A program made the position numbers and the translations under genes. This document shows, piece by piece, positions 34,274 to 46,740 of a stretch of DNA of 64,000 nucleotides; the first letter of the stretch is position 1, and each line of letters opens with the position of its first letter. Source of the DNA: Uranotaenia lowii (Eukaryota > Arthropoda > Insecta > Diptera > Culicidae); contig NC_073693.1 of NCBI RefSeq assembly GCF_029784155.1, forward strand, positions 227,387,161-227,451,160, read 5' to 3'. Below the pieces are notes generated by a model, which had not been told where the DNA came from, made no database searches, and saw only the letters and a program-made list of their open reading frames with translations.

Positions 34274-35560
34274 AAGGGTGATACGGTCAAAATTTGGTCA
34301 AGGGAAAACGCGTGTAAATCGGTGAAATCGTTTATTTAAAATAATCAAATTAAATTTCTTTTTCAAGTTGAATTAGTATAAAATTCAGGAAAAATATTCA
34401 GTTAGGCTTCCGCTTTTTCAAATCCGAATTGCCTTACGCTTAACCCCTGCCATCAGATGTTGTACAGCCACCTTGTCCACCTTCTTCGCCGCAGAAAGTC
34501 AGTTTGCCTTGAACTGCTGCTCGTCCTTAGCAGTTTTTTGGTCTTCTTTAGGTTCCGCTTGACAATAGCCCAGTATTTCTCAATTGGGCGGAGCTCTGGC
34601 GTGTTGGGAGGGTTCTTGTCCTTGGGAACCACCTGCACGTTGTTGGCGGCGTACCACTCCATGGCCTTTTTACCGTAATGGCAAGATGCCAAATCCGACC
34701 AAAACAGTACGGAACAACCGTGTTTCTTCAGGAAAGGCAGCAGACGTTTATTCAAACCCTCTTTCACGTAAATTTCTTGATTGACAGTCCCGGAAGCTAT
34801 GAAAATGCTGCTTTTCAAGCCACAGGTACAGGTGGCTTGCCAAACCAGATATTTCTTCGCGAACTTTGACAGTTTCATGTGCTTGATAATATCTGCTACC
34901 TTTTCCCTTCTTTTTGCCGTATAAAACTCCTGTCCCGGAAGCTGCTTGTAGTCGGCTTTGACGTAGGTTTTGTCGTCCAGTCAAACTTCGTCAGCATCGT
35001 CGTGTACAGCCTTCGGGATCGCGCTTTGGCCGTCGTATTTTGTTTATCATCGCGATTTGGAGTCACTACCATCTTGTAAGTCGATAGTCCGGCTCGTTTT
35101 TTGGCTCGATGCACAGTTGTAGACGATACACCCAGCTTATTTGCGGCATCTCGGAGAGAGAGAGGTTAGGGTTTTGCTTGAAACTATCGGCAACTCTCTT
35201 TGTCGTCCCAGCGGCTTCCGGTTTTCGATTTTCCCCCGATCCAGGTTTCCTGGCTGTCGACAAACGTTCCCCAAACACTTTAATTACATTTGTAACGGTT
35301 GATTTGACAACTTTCAGCGATTTTGCCAGCTTTGCGTGCGAGTAGTGCTCGTATTTTCGCGATGCTTGAGCAAAATTATGATACGCTGCTTATCTTCCTT
35401 GGACGGCATTTTGACAACTGAAGAGTGAATTCCAAAATCAAAATAGGAGCAACATTCTACACACACACCTTCTAAATGAGGGGTGTTCAGGTTTTTTAAA
35501 TGCAAAATTGAAAGAAATACAACAAGTTGATATTGACCAAATTTTGACCGTATCACCCTT
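34274..35560 (-). mobile_element. Tc1/mariner element, DD37E type, decayed
   Basis: Terminal inverted repeats of at least 26 bp (AAGGGTGATACGGTCAAAAT and its complement) bound a 1287-bp unit, flanked by the TA target dinucleotide (34272-34273 and 35561-35562). The transposase lies on the minus strand. Spacing of the last two catalytic residues is 37, the signature of the DD37E lineage described from mosquitoes. The coding region has several frame breaks, so this copy cannot move by itself, but intact TIRs mean it could be mobilised in trans. Confidence 0.9.
34453..35409 (-). pseudogene. DD37E transposase, frameshifted
   Basis: The start (MPSKEDKQRI) is at 35409 on the minus strand. The helix-turn-helix region (about 35066-35400) is spread over two frames. 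The first catalytic segment (LDDKTYVK) lies near 34955-34985 in yet another frame from its neighbours. The C-terminal catalytic part is one 141-codon frame, 34453-34878, with FWSDLASCHY and, 37 residues after its Asp, the Glu of RPIEKYW. An intact relative would be about 330-350 residues and would cut and paste the element at TA sites. At least three indels break it. Confidence 0.85.
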
Positions 35561-36424
35561 TAATAATCATCAGGGCCGAATTAAGCAGGGCCGAATCAAG
35601 CAATCAGGGTGCCCTGGAAAATTTTTGACAGGGGGGCCTATGAACCATATTGTTATATTTCATTCAAATAACCATTATGTCTGATATCTTCAAATAATAA
35701 TTGTTTATTTTTCACGTGCAAACCTTGAGGAAAAATTAATCAACTAGGTAATCGTAAATTAAAAAGCTAATGAGAGCAGTTAATAGCAAAACTCAATTCA
35801 CAATACATTTTATAATTCAAAAATCTCTGGATAAAAAAAGTTTACAGATAGATATTCAAATTTTGTTCATTAAACTATCCCTCACTTAGTATGAGCTTCA
35901 TTGAAAGCAGAATGAATATTTCCTTCATGACTCCCATTATGACTTCAGATAAAAAATTTAAAACAAAAAAAAACACAACAGAATTAAATTCAAATTCCAT
36001 GGAGATACAGATAGTTCAAAAATGAAATTCAAAACCTAAAATTGGACTCACAACTCGAAGTACCAAACGAAAATCGTACTATCCAATTTCAAATGAAATT
36101 CAAACACAAAAAAGTTACCAGAAGGCAGGAAATGTGAAAATTTTTAATTCAAATCCAAATGATTATATTCCTTTCATATCTTTAAACGAACGAAAAAATC
36201 GGGTTCATGTAACGTTTTGATATTTTCAAAATGTAATGCTGATTGAAACCTCAAAATAAAAAAGATTTATTTTAAAAAAATTGATCTTAAAAAAATTAAA
36301 AAACCTTTGTCAAATATTTTTCTAAACGTGAAAAAAGTTAACTTAAAAGAAAATTCAGGATAAAAATTTTGTTTAACTTGGAAATTGAAATCATTACCTT
36401 GGAAAAAATTGAGATTGAAAATAT

Positions 36425-36870
36425 ACACTGCCGGCCAAAAGTTTGGAATCACCCCCTCGAAAACATGAAAATTTTGATCGCTCATATCTCAGCCATCTTA
36501 TTACATATTGGAATTCTTTTGATCTCATTCAAGAGATCGTGTGCAAAACCTTCTTTGTATGTATTTGAAAAAATGTTAATATTGAGTTTATATGCTTAAA
36601 TTTAGCTTAAAGTTGGCACATTTTTCAAAAACCGAACTTAGAGTTCAAACCCGGTCATCTCAGGGTGGGGTGAACCAAATTTCAGAATTCAAGCTGCATT
36701 CGAATCCTTTTTTCATACTTATTGAAAAACATTTGATTTATTCTGTACGATAAATTTGCAATGTACTTGAAATATATCCAACAGCTACTTAAGTCGTCGT
36801 CCAAAAGTTTGGGATCACGCTGTAGTATGGTGTAACGGCCAAAAGTTTGGGATCAGTCTTCTAAAACATG
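36425..36870. repeat. Tc1-type terminal-repeat fragments
   Basis: Three copies of an AAAAGTTTGGRATCA word, one preceded by CACTGCCGGCC (36427-36437), occur at about 36438, 36791 and 36840 in the same orientation. CACTGCCGGCCAAAAGTTTGG-type ends are typical of Tc1-like elements in mosquitoes. No opposing end was found, so these are fragments or tandem solo ends. Confidence 0.45.
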
Positions 36871-37714
36871 CATTTTCATTTCACGCGTATCTCTGTTATC
36901 AAATGACATATTGTTAATCTGATAAGCTGATTTGGAAGCTTATGAGTTAAACTTTGTTTATGGATATTTAGTTGAAATATTTATGAAGACTAACTTTTTG
37001 AGAATTTTAGCTGAAATTTTATCATTTTATGATGATTTTCGTTCGACCGTTAATAAACAATGCAAAATTTTTTTGTCCATAACTTAGTTGTCTTAAAAGT
37101 TATTGCAGATCGGATTGATCTTTTTGAAAGCTTGAAAGGTATTGTGAAAATTTGATCAGCCAAAAATTTGCGGGAAAAGTTATGTTATGCTTACTCAAGA
37201 GCAGTGGTTTTAAAAATTTTTCGCTGACCACCCTCTTTTGCAAATTTTTTGAGCTCACCTTAGTCCTTCTTAGCAAAGTTTGTGAAAATTTAGCCACTCC
37301 CCGTTGAAATAAAAAAAAAAAATAAATAAAAAATACGTCTGAAGTTTAAATCGTAAATTTAGGTGTACCGGGCTTAAAATTCACACGATATCATGTAGTT
37401 ATGCTTTCGATTTCAGGTAAATTTCAAAGAAAATTTTTTAGTTCTTTTTCGCTAAATTATGAAACGATCAATGCTTTTTTAAAGGTTTATCTTTAATTTG
37501 GTTGAATAGAGAATTTCAAACTTTTGTCTTATTTGAGAAAAGCACAAAAATCAACTGATTACATAATATTAAAGATTCGAGTTAAACTTTAAACAAAAAT
37601 GATTTTATAGTTCATATTTCCAAGAATTGATACTTAGATATGTAAACCAAAAGAAAAGTTATTAAAATTGATTTCAAATTCCTGTCCAACTAAGTAATTA
37701 CATCTTGTTCATGT

Positions 37715-37907
37715 TGGGCTTGTGATATAGCTCAGTTGGCAAGTCTGTTGCCTCCTGAGCCGATGTCCGCGAGTTCAAGCCCAAGAGTAAACATCGAACG
37801 CAGTTGTACCGGATAGTTTTTCAATAACGATCCGCCAACTGCAACGTTGATAAAGTCGCGAATGCCATAATGATGGTAAAACGACTATAATCGAAACAAA
37901 AAAAAAA
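37715..37907 (+). mobile_element. tRNA-derived SINE, copy 2
   Basis: Same family as 13175-13364: A box TAGCTCAGTTGG, B box GAGTTCAAGCC (one change from copy 1), the same body (GATAAAGTCGCGAATGCCAT) and an A-rich tail. An exact 13-bp duplication ATCTTGTTCATGT flanks it at 37702-37714 and 37908-37920. The perfect, long duplication indicates a recent LINE-mediated insertion. Confidence 0.9.
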
Positions 37908-38609
37908 ATCTTGTTCATGTGTTCACAATTTTGTATAACAAAATTCACAAATAATAACAAAAAAAAAAAAAATAGCAATATTCTCACTTACTTTATTAAA
38001 AACCATATGAAGTGTCAATTCCGAGTTAACCCTTCGTTTCATAAAGTAACAAATATGCAACAATTAATGTATTGAAAAATTGAAAAATCGTATTTTATTT
38101 TAATTTTTTTTCTTGATGTACTCATCCTTTCCAACTGTAAAAAATGATTTTTAAGGAAAAATAAAAAAAACATGAAATGAAGGGTTAAAAATGCAAAACG
38201 ATTTTTTGTATCGTAATTTTAACCAGTGTGATTTTCACCTTATTTTTAAATTTCATCATCGTTATTTTCCGATTGAATCAATACGATAACCACTCACAAT
38301 TTTCAAAAAAATGAAATTTTAAAACCAAAAAAATTTAAGCGCCTTTTCCTCGAAAAACAATTTTATGCTCTTATTACTTCTTTGGCTCTGAGGATATTTT
38401 TCAAATGATTTACAAAGTTTGAAACTTTCATAAAAATTATTTCCTTGTTGATATTTTCGGTAGATAATATTAGACGTTTACATGAAAGGTGGTACCAGAG
38501 AAATTTTTCGATCATTTTTCTCATGCTTTCAGATAACAGAGAGGCAAATTCAAGTGGTGAAAGGACTGGTAGTTTATTTTGTTTGCGCTTTAGGCATTGT
38601 ATCCCTGAA

Positions 38610-40512
38610 CAGGGCCGTAGGAAGAACCGACTCATGGGGAAGAGGGAGGGAGGGGCTTGGTGACTGGTTTTTATATTTGTGATTTTTGCCCAGCAAGACA
38701 CGAATAAAAAAATAAAACAAATAATGCTTGTAACTACATAATAATTCATTTTTCAGTTCGCTTACATGATTAGTTTTCGAATGAAAATGTTACTTGAGAA
38801 AATTGGTTCTAAACCAAAAAGGTGAGCTAAACTTTGATAATGAAACCTTCACCCACAAAATATGGAATTCGCTTTCATCGATGGTCAAAATCTTTGAATT
38901 TGTTAAAGAGTTTGGTAGATCAAACTGATTAAATTTAAGTATAAAATAAAATTTTAAGGAGAGCCTTCAAATTCTTATTTTGTACTCCAAACAAACATGC
39001 TAAATCTTCCAAACTCTTTTGCAAATTCAACGATTTTAAACTTTGATGAAAATAAATTAGATTTGAATAAAAAGAAAGATATGAAAATATTTCGGATCAA
39101 ATTTGCTCGATGCAAACTTGAACCAAATTTATAATTTAAGTTTGAAAAACAGCAATTTTAAAAATGGTTAACAATACACCGAAAAAATATAGAACTTTTC
39201 TGCATATTTTCAGATGAAGATCAGGTACATGTTTCTTTGGCAGCATATATTTTTCATAAAGAATCAATTCCCTAACGACAAAAACTGAGGATGATTTTTT
39301 TTTAATAAAACATAATAAAGAAAATTAATTCAAATTCTATTTTATATTTTTGATTTTTAGTTGAATTGTGTTTACAAAAGAATTTTGATTTAAAATTGGA
39401 AATATGGATATTAAATTGACAAGGAATATTCAAGTTCAGAATCAAAAATTTCATGTTGATTGTGAAACTCATTAACAAACAAATTTTTTTTTTAAATTTT
39501 GAAAAAAAAAATGATTTCTGAAATTTCTGAAATTTCTGAATTTCTTAGATCAGATTTCCATGAGCCAAGTTCAGAGCCTTCAGAGCTTTTCATTTTGAAT
39601 CGCCATTTAGCAGCTGTATATGTTGAATTTTGTCTAACAATTAAGAATTAAATTTTCTATTTTTTATATTCTAAACTTTTACCAAAATATTGAAAATTCA
39701 TATGTGTACGGACGCAGGATTCCGTTGTTAGTGTCCCACGAATTGGGTCCCAAACGGCTATCGAATTTCGGGTGAGCAGCAAACAATTTCGGTCATCAAT
39801 CTACCAGCGATGGCGGAGCAGAACAAAACCAAGAACGAACGAACTTTCGGGTGGTAAAAAACACGTCCGTTGCGCGCGAGTAGGTTTGAAAAGTGATTTT
39901 ATTGTTGCAAATAAATATTTGACATGTCACTTAAATTATAGCGTTTCACTTCACGTATCACTTTTTCGTCAAGGTTTTCTCACTACTTATTCTATATTGT
40001 GAGTGTGCAGTGTTGGTAATTCATTTTCGTTTTATAATGTGTGTTGTGTGAAGTAGTGTAATGTGGAATTTATGTTTGTGTATGATAATTACATCGTATT
40101 TCTTCTCTTACAGACTATTTCACTTAACATTCGTAATAAGTAAATTTCATTTCTTCGTCAAATTTTATGTATTTCATTTTGTGTCGATGCCGAATCGCTG
40201 CGATGTGACTGCGTCGGAACAATATGTTTTTCGAAAAACATGATTATTTGAACTGAAAATCAAGAATCCTAAACGGGATTACGGGATATAGAATCCGAAA
40301 TACAGAAAATGGAAAAACATCGTTGGTTATGGGAATATGGGAACCTGATCCTTCAAAATGGGTTAAATTCAGTTTAATTTTTTTTAATCTAAATTTGAAT
40401 TTCTATGAACAAGTGACAAAAAACTATAGCAGAATTTTGAACTTTGGATGAAGATGGGGGGGAGTTAAACCTCCAACCCCCTCCCTCCCACACCCCCGTT
40501 CCTACGACCATG
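38610..40512. mobile_element. hAT-type non-autonomous element, 1.9 kb
   Basis: The left end is CAGGGCCGTAGGAA and the right end complements to CATGGTCGTAGGAA (12 of 14 identical). An exact 8-bp duplication TCCCTGAA flanks it (38602-38609 and 40513-40520). G-rich/C-rich stretches sit just inside both ends. The interior is AT-rich and lacks transposase motifs; a GC-richer stretch at 39715-39910 is of unknown origin. Confidence 0.65.
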
Positions 40513-40638
40513 TCCCTGAATGGTGAGATTCAGGACAGTTCTTCAACAAAATTTCATAAAATCTACTCAAGAAGGCCCCCGAGCCGGGTGGCCCGGCCCC
40601 TCTTAACGCGGTCTTGATTGATAATTTCAAAAAACTAG

Positions 40639-41230
40639 TCTATTTAAATCTTTACATATATGTATGTATATCAAAATGGATTTCTGTTTGCCTGCCCGTA
40701 TCGACTCGGAAACTTCTGAACCGATTTGCGTGAAACTTGGCGAGTTAACGGATAAACAAACTTCACAAGGTGCAGTTCTTCGAGCAAGATTGCTAATGAA
40801 TGTTATTTTCCACAAGAAAATGTAATTTGTTTATCCGTAAGCTCTTCCAAAGTTAAGTTAAAAAATAAATAAACTAACAAAAATGAAGCGGACTAATCAG
40901 TGAATAGCGTTATAATGCCGACCTCTGAACAAATGGAACCAAATTTGGTATGGGAGAGTATTTGAATACTAGAAATGTTTCTCTGACTATTTGAAACCCC
41001 TCTTTTCATATATTGAAAGGATAGAAGAGAGGGAGGGACACGTTCATAATTTTTTTTTCGTAAATTGAATACATTTTAAGTAAATGACACAAAATTTGAC
41101 ATGGATAGATGTTTGGATACGTAAATTGTTTCTAAGATGATTTAGCTGCCCTCTTACCTGTTAATGGGGAGATACAAAGTGCCAAGAGGAGCTCCAATAC
41201 AATTTTTACAAAACTCGTGAACTTATCAAC
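40639..41230 (+). repeat. Helentron-like 5' end fragment or dispersed repeat
   Basis: The segment starts TCTATTTAAATC directly after CTAG (40635-40638), then has AT repeats and the words AACTTCTGAACCGATTTG and GTGAAACTTGG, which resemble the 5' region (minus strand) of the elements at 4553-8273 (CTGAACCGATCAGCCTGAAA). No matching 3' end is seen downstream. Confidence 0.35.
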
Positions 41231-43500
41231 AGAGCTGCCGATGGATGGCCAGAGTCAGACACCAAATTTCAGTCGACTTTGATACTGTTTTGCATGTTGT
41301 GAACGACTTTGTATTTATTTGCTGAAATTGTCTTCTAGCCGCTAGTACGCTTATAAGGCAAATAAAATCAAATGTGGTATTATTTGAGGTCTGAACCGCC
41401 TTACAGTGGGTAGTTTCCTTTAACACATTTGTTGTGTAGCTCAAGAACTAATCATAGAAATTTTGTTATGTAGCTCAAAAACAAATCAAGAAAGGTAAAG
41501 CAAATTAAACATAGGGAGGAAGAGACTCCCATACGATTTAAATGTAGCAACACGAAAATTCATCGAGCAGTTTCAATGGCTTAGGACTTCACCTTTCTTT
41601 CAGTGATAGAGTTTTGTGCATAGCTCGAGAAATTGAAAGCATGGATTAAAATGAAAATTTTCGAACAGGTTTTTAAAATATTAAAAAAAAAAATTACTCA
41701 AAATTGTAATTATTCATTAACGTATAGCAATTTCAAATTAAAATTGCAGCACTCATTTAAAGTTGTTTCGTCTGAATGATGTCGAAATTTTTACAAAAAA
41801 AATCATACGTATGAATCACAATTGAAATAATTTTTCAAAATCTAATTTTTTTATGGAAGGTAATTTAAAATTAATGCATTTGTTGATTTCTTTTACAAGT
41901 ATAAATGCAATAATGTTGTCAATAAAATCTTAATTTTTTTTTAAACTTCTAATCTACTGTTGAATTCAAAATCCATAATAGCAGGACAACAAAAAAAAAA
42001 ACGAATAATTAGAAGGCTACATTTGACAACGGGATTTTCTTTATCAGCTAGAATAGTGATTACTTTTATACTTCTGTCAAAGATAAAGTTGAACGATGAT
42101 TGAGCAGATTTTTTTTTTATGAAAATTAGATAATTCCATCAAACTGAGCAAAAACACTTGTTTCATATGCTCTTGAATACTAAAAAAATGAAACCATTAG
42201 ATCTTGAATATAAACGGCTAAAGCTTTGCTCATTTTGTTAGAGATTTTGGTGAGCGGTTTTTAGGTTTTCTTTTTGCCTCACCATTAAAATCGCAAAAAA
42301 AAATAACCGAAGTTCTTGACAGAAAAAATAAAATTCTTTTATTCAAAAAAAAAGAAAGTAGAAAAATCTTAATTCGGTTTCAATATCTATTACATCTGTA
42401 CAAATTTTCTAGAATCAATAATAAAACTAAAACCTACATTCTTCGACGAATTTTGCTCAAGAATCGGTGAAATAATAGATTTTTCTATCATTTGAAAAAA
42501 AATTCTAAATATTTAAATCATCCTATGCGGAACTTCCGGTGGAAAAATATTTTTCCATGGTCCGTAGGAAAAAAGGCTTTGAGGACATATGAAAGATGCA
42601 GAACAATTTCTTGAAAATAGAACTTTGTCCAATGAGTTTCTTTAATGATTCAAAGTAAAGCGCTAAAGAAAACAGCAAGTTAGATCTCTTGATTGCAAGT
42701 CTTGATAAGTTAACTGTTTTTTTTTTATATTTCATCTGATGTTGCACAGAAATCATCATTAAAATCATTATAAATTTAAAAAATTGTGATTAAATGAAAA
42801 GATTTTGGAAATTATGAAATTAATTCATTAGGTTCTAATTGTTTTCATTATGATTATGCTAATTTGCCTTTATGTTTAAATCAGTTTTTGTGAGCTATTG
42901 GCAAGAAAAAGTTGAAAAACTTTCAAATCAATAAAAAAAAATCTTTTTCGGTTTCAGAAGTTCTTACAGATTCTTTGGACTTCCATTCTTACGAAATTAT
43001 ATAACAAGCATCATATTTATCATTTTTTTTTAAATTTAAGTTATTTATTCAAATTTGGATGAGCGAGAATTGGTTTAATAAGAAGTGAGAGTGAGTTAGA
43101 GAAATCGCTGGGGCCCGTCATTTTATAGACAAATACCTCTATAAGTAAGAGTAAAGGACATCTTTGAGCGAGAGTGAGTTTGCTGAAATGCCCGAGGAAA
43201 TTTAAAAGATTTGAATTGCAAAATTATAGTTTTGAAGTCAAATTTAATTTTTCGTACCAATCTGACATTGAGGGTGCAACAGAAGCTTATATCGGAGTGC
43301 TTAAATAATAATCCTTAAAGTTTACTTGATATTCAACACCCATCTGAAAAAGGACATATTCACTATGTTTAAGTCGATTTTCATCAAATGTGCTGCAAGT
43401 TTTTGAACAAATTACTTTTTCATGTTAAAGTTTTATTTTTGAGTCCAATTACCATAACTTCATGCTAAAATATGCTGTGGAAGTTCCATGAACAACCCTT
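41231..43500. other. AT-rich stretch without recognised gene
   Basis: Long AT-rich DNA with homopolymer runs; no frame with protein motifs, no RNA gene and no paired termini. Confidence 0.4.
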
Positions 43501-43508
43501 ATCTATTA

Positions 43509-44345
43509 AGGGAACTGGGGGTAAGACGCCCACGTTAAGAAGAATCTTTCATTACTCGTAAATGAAGAATGCAATCCTGTAAATTCAACAATAGTTTTGA
43601 AAAGGGGACTGTTCTTCACCAGAAATATACAAACAGGTACACCTATCCTAATTATTTACGTCTTAATCGTTAAATTTTGAAAGGCTTTCTAAAGTATGAT
43701 TTCCATTTCGTTTGGGGCAAAGTGCGCATATGTGTGTACCCAAACGCGCCGTTTAACTATTAATAAGTGTTTATTAATTCAAGGGCCTCCGAAAGTGTTT
43801 GTGAGGTAAACACACTTTTTTTCTACTTCACAGATTGTAAAATGTATTGCTACGCGCAGTGCTGCCAGATAAACTGACGTTTTTGTGAATAGTTAATTGA
43901 ATCTATATTAAATTTAGGATTTTTTAATATATTCGTTTATATTCATATAAATAATCATATAAATATCCATAAAATTGTTGTGATGAAAACTGCATATAAA
44001 TTTAAACAAACATAAAGCATACTTAAAGATAAACGGACATGACGCGCTTTGCCCTGCCTAGACATGTTTATTAAAAATAGTTTCAAATAACAGAAAAAAT
44101 AATGCCGAAATTCCTTACGAGAAAAGTTGAAAAATTGCAAGAAAAGCTCCTAAAAAATTTTGTTTTCGTATTTCGTCAAATTTTCGCAATATAGAAAAAT
44201 TAGAAGGTCCACAAATGTTTAGAAATACATAAAAGTGTGAATAGAACGAACTGGCATTTTCAGAAATGCTGAACAATGTTTGTTTAGTGAAATACTGATG
44301 GTGGCGCATCTTGTCCCGACTGCGCATTTTATACCCAGTTCCCCT
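43509..44345. mobile_element. Non-autonomous TIR element with 8-bp TSD, 837 bp
   Basis: The ends are AGGGAACTGGG at the left and the complement of AGGGGAACTGGG at the right, with similar subterminal CGCCC/GCGCA words. An 8-bp duplication with one mismatch flanks it (ATCTATTA at 43501-43508, ACCTATTA at 44346-44353). No transposase is encoded. An 8-bp TSD fits hAT or P type. Confidence 0.65.
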
Positions 44346-44353
44346 ACCTATTA

Positions 44354-45480
44354 CAAAGATATGCCCCTGAACTATAAGAGAAAACCGGGTAAGTTAGAAA
44401 CCTGAGCGAGAAAAAAAAATCTGTTCCTTGGACTCTCGTTTATCCAGGGTCGATTGATTTTTTCTTTTTTTTTTTAAATATTTTTTGTTGTTTTTGACAT
44501 TTTTGTTGTATTAAAAAACACTGAAGCTGAAATTTAAAATATTTTTTTTTTTGAAAAGTAACTTTAAGTCAACCTCGTAGAATGTCCACCCACTACATTC
44601 CGAAGACCCTGAAACCGGAACCCGTCGTCCAATCTAAGGTTTCGGTGCGCTCACTTGAAATAATTTACATTCCTTACAAAGCGATTGAATTTTTCCCTGA
44701 AAAAAAAAAAACAATCATCAATGATGCTAGCGCAAAGAAATTCCCAAGTGGACCAACGATGATACTCTGTTCTAAGAATCGTTCCGAACTGTTTCTTTTT
44801 CTCGGTATAAAATTGGAGTTTTAAATCTCGTTTTGCCTGCAGCACACCCAATGATCCGGATTTTTCTACCGTTTGTTGTTGCCCGTTTCGAACCTTTCAT
44901 TCAAATGAATTTCCACAATTCTGGATTGATTCTTCAGCACAATCCTTCGGATGCAACCTTTTAGGATAATTGAGTTCGAGATTTACCCTGTTTATTCTGT
45001 TGCTGTTTCCAAGAGAGGTAATAATATATGCACAATTGGATCGATTGCTTGAAAAATGTTATTATTTTTTTTTCTTTTTGGAAAATTGCAAGGACAGACT
45101 CCAGTATTAATTTTTCGATTTCGAATAATGGGGATTTATATTTTTCTACAGATTTTCTCTGAAGATCAATGCTATAATTATTCTCTGAACTGTGAGATTG
45201 AAAACAATATTTTAAGCGCACATTTTTTTCATCAACTTGAAAGCATGAAATTGCTTTGATGGAAATTAGAAATGCACTTTTACAGTAGTGCTATTAGCAG
45301 CTAATCTGTTCATTATGCTAGCATTAATCCCGGTTCGGTTTTGAAATGTCTGGCTGGTTTAATCAACAGACACGAGAACAATCAGTCCTAGAGCTCCCGT
45401 TCCAGCTATGCTTATGAATTTGATGGTTATTATATTCGCTTCCAACGACCATAAATCCGATTGCAGTAAATAATAATGAT
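44354..45480. other. AT-rich stretch without recognised gene
   Basis: An 80-codon ATG frame at 44582-44824 has somewhat higher complexity than its surroundings but no recognisable motif; I do not call it a gene. Confidence 0.35.
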
Positions 45481-46330
45481 TTAAGTTATTTAAACCTTTC
45501 ACCGGTGCCGGATTATTAGCCTGGGCAGCCAGTGGCAATCGACGGCTGGAATCAAATCAACGCCGCCATGTAGAGAGAAACTCAAACGAGACTACTGCCC
45601 GAAATCGGCTCGTTTACGACTGCACCAGACCAGACCTTCGATGGTGAATCGTCAAAGGCAGCGGAAATTGCGTCGATGATTCCGGGATTTAACGATTCCC
45701 ACGAAGTGGCTGTTGGTGGTTTTAGATTTGGCCTGAGCTACTCTCTGGAGCCACCGATAAAAGCCATAAAGAGGCCCTCCATAAACACCTCAATTTTATG
45801 GTCCACCATAAATCATCGGCCTGGTTTGGTTTGGTGGATTGATGACATTGTCTCAAGGTGCCAGACCAATCGATGATGAACCTTCAAAAGTGACAGTCCT
45901 ACGAAATGGGTTCGATAAAACTTTACAGGGAAGGTGAAATTTGCTTCAATCGCCTTTAACAGCCTTATTATATTTTTTTCACTCAATTAATCCATAATTC
46001 AGAAACCTTAAATGGAGTAACGATGTTGTTAATCAGCCCCCATTTACGGCAATATGTCCCCCTCAAATATGCATGATCAAGTTGCGATAGAATGTAGTAA
46101 GCAGCACCTGCCTGAATGCCACAGATCCTGGAGCACATTAGAAACATACATTTATGTACATATTTCCCGGCACGGAATTCCCACCGGGGGGTCATCGCGT
46201 GGGATGGCACTTTGTCATGTGAATATTATCGGGCTCATTTATCTTGGCGCTCTTCTAAATAGGGGTTCATCGTTCATCGAGCGACTAGGCTAGGGTTAGT
46301 TTTGAAAATTGTGTCACGCTCGTTGACGCC
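45481..46330. other. GC-richer unique-looking island, candidate regulatory DNA
   Basis: This is the most complex unique-looking segment outside the mobile elements. It has no terminal repeats or relatives in the window. Four CCATAAA words cluster at 45764-45812 and further homeodomain-like words follow. Short frames on both strands lack motifs. Regulatory function is inference. Confidence 0.35.
45764..45812. promoter_or_regulatory. Cluster of four CCATAAA/TTTATGG sites
   Basis: CCATAAA occurs at 45764-45770, 45779-45785 and 45806-45812, and TTTATGG at 45795-45801. These fit the TTTAYGR core bound by Abd-B and Caudal class homeodomains. Four sites in 49 bp are far more than random expectation for a 7-mer. 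Confidence 0.4.
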
Positions 46331-46740
46331 GCGAAGTCAATGGAGCTCGTTTTACTGTGCCGTGTTTGATACACACACATATATATTTCATTAACAGACA
46401 GTCCAAAAGATTATGCCACTAGGCACCTTCTTAATGGGTTATTGGGTCAATTTGTTGAAGCACTGATCACTTATGGATTTTTCATTTAAAGTCAACCGCA
46501 TTAAACCAATTAATGAATTTTCTTAAAGCTTCTGACCCTCTTTCGCTCTCGAAATTCCTCATTTTTACAGAAAGTCAGAAAAGTTTCTAAGAGTCATTTC
46601 AAGAAAGTTGATCATTGAATAAAACCTTTGTACAAAAACAAAATGCTGATCCCGTAAGAACTTTGTTTCGCTAGCAACTAAAAAAGTGTGATATAATAAG
46701 TTAATGTTTTTCAAACGAAAAAAAGTTTTGCACTAAGAAG
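46331..46740. other. Left flank of the gypsy element, no gene
   Basis: AT-rich DNA without recognised features; its last four bases GAAG are the left target duplication of the gypsy element. Confidence 0.4.

Larger units (their letters stand above)
35574..40622. mobile_element. Possible old hAT-like element hosting nested repeats
   Basis: The left edge reads CAGGGCCGAATTAAG and the right edge complements to CAAGACCGCGTTAAG followed by GGGGCCGG, about 16 of 22 positions agreeing. Inside lie Tc1-type end fragments, a SINE and a 1.9-kb hAT-type element. No matching target duplication was found, so the two ends may belong to different copies. Confidence 0.25.

Noticed and set aside
44582..44824. 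80-codon ATG frame as a host exon
   Set aside because: Moderate complexity but no motif, splice context or conservation evidence available.
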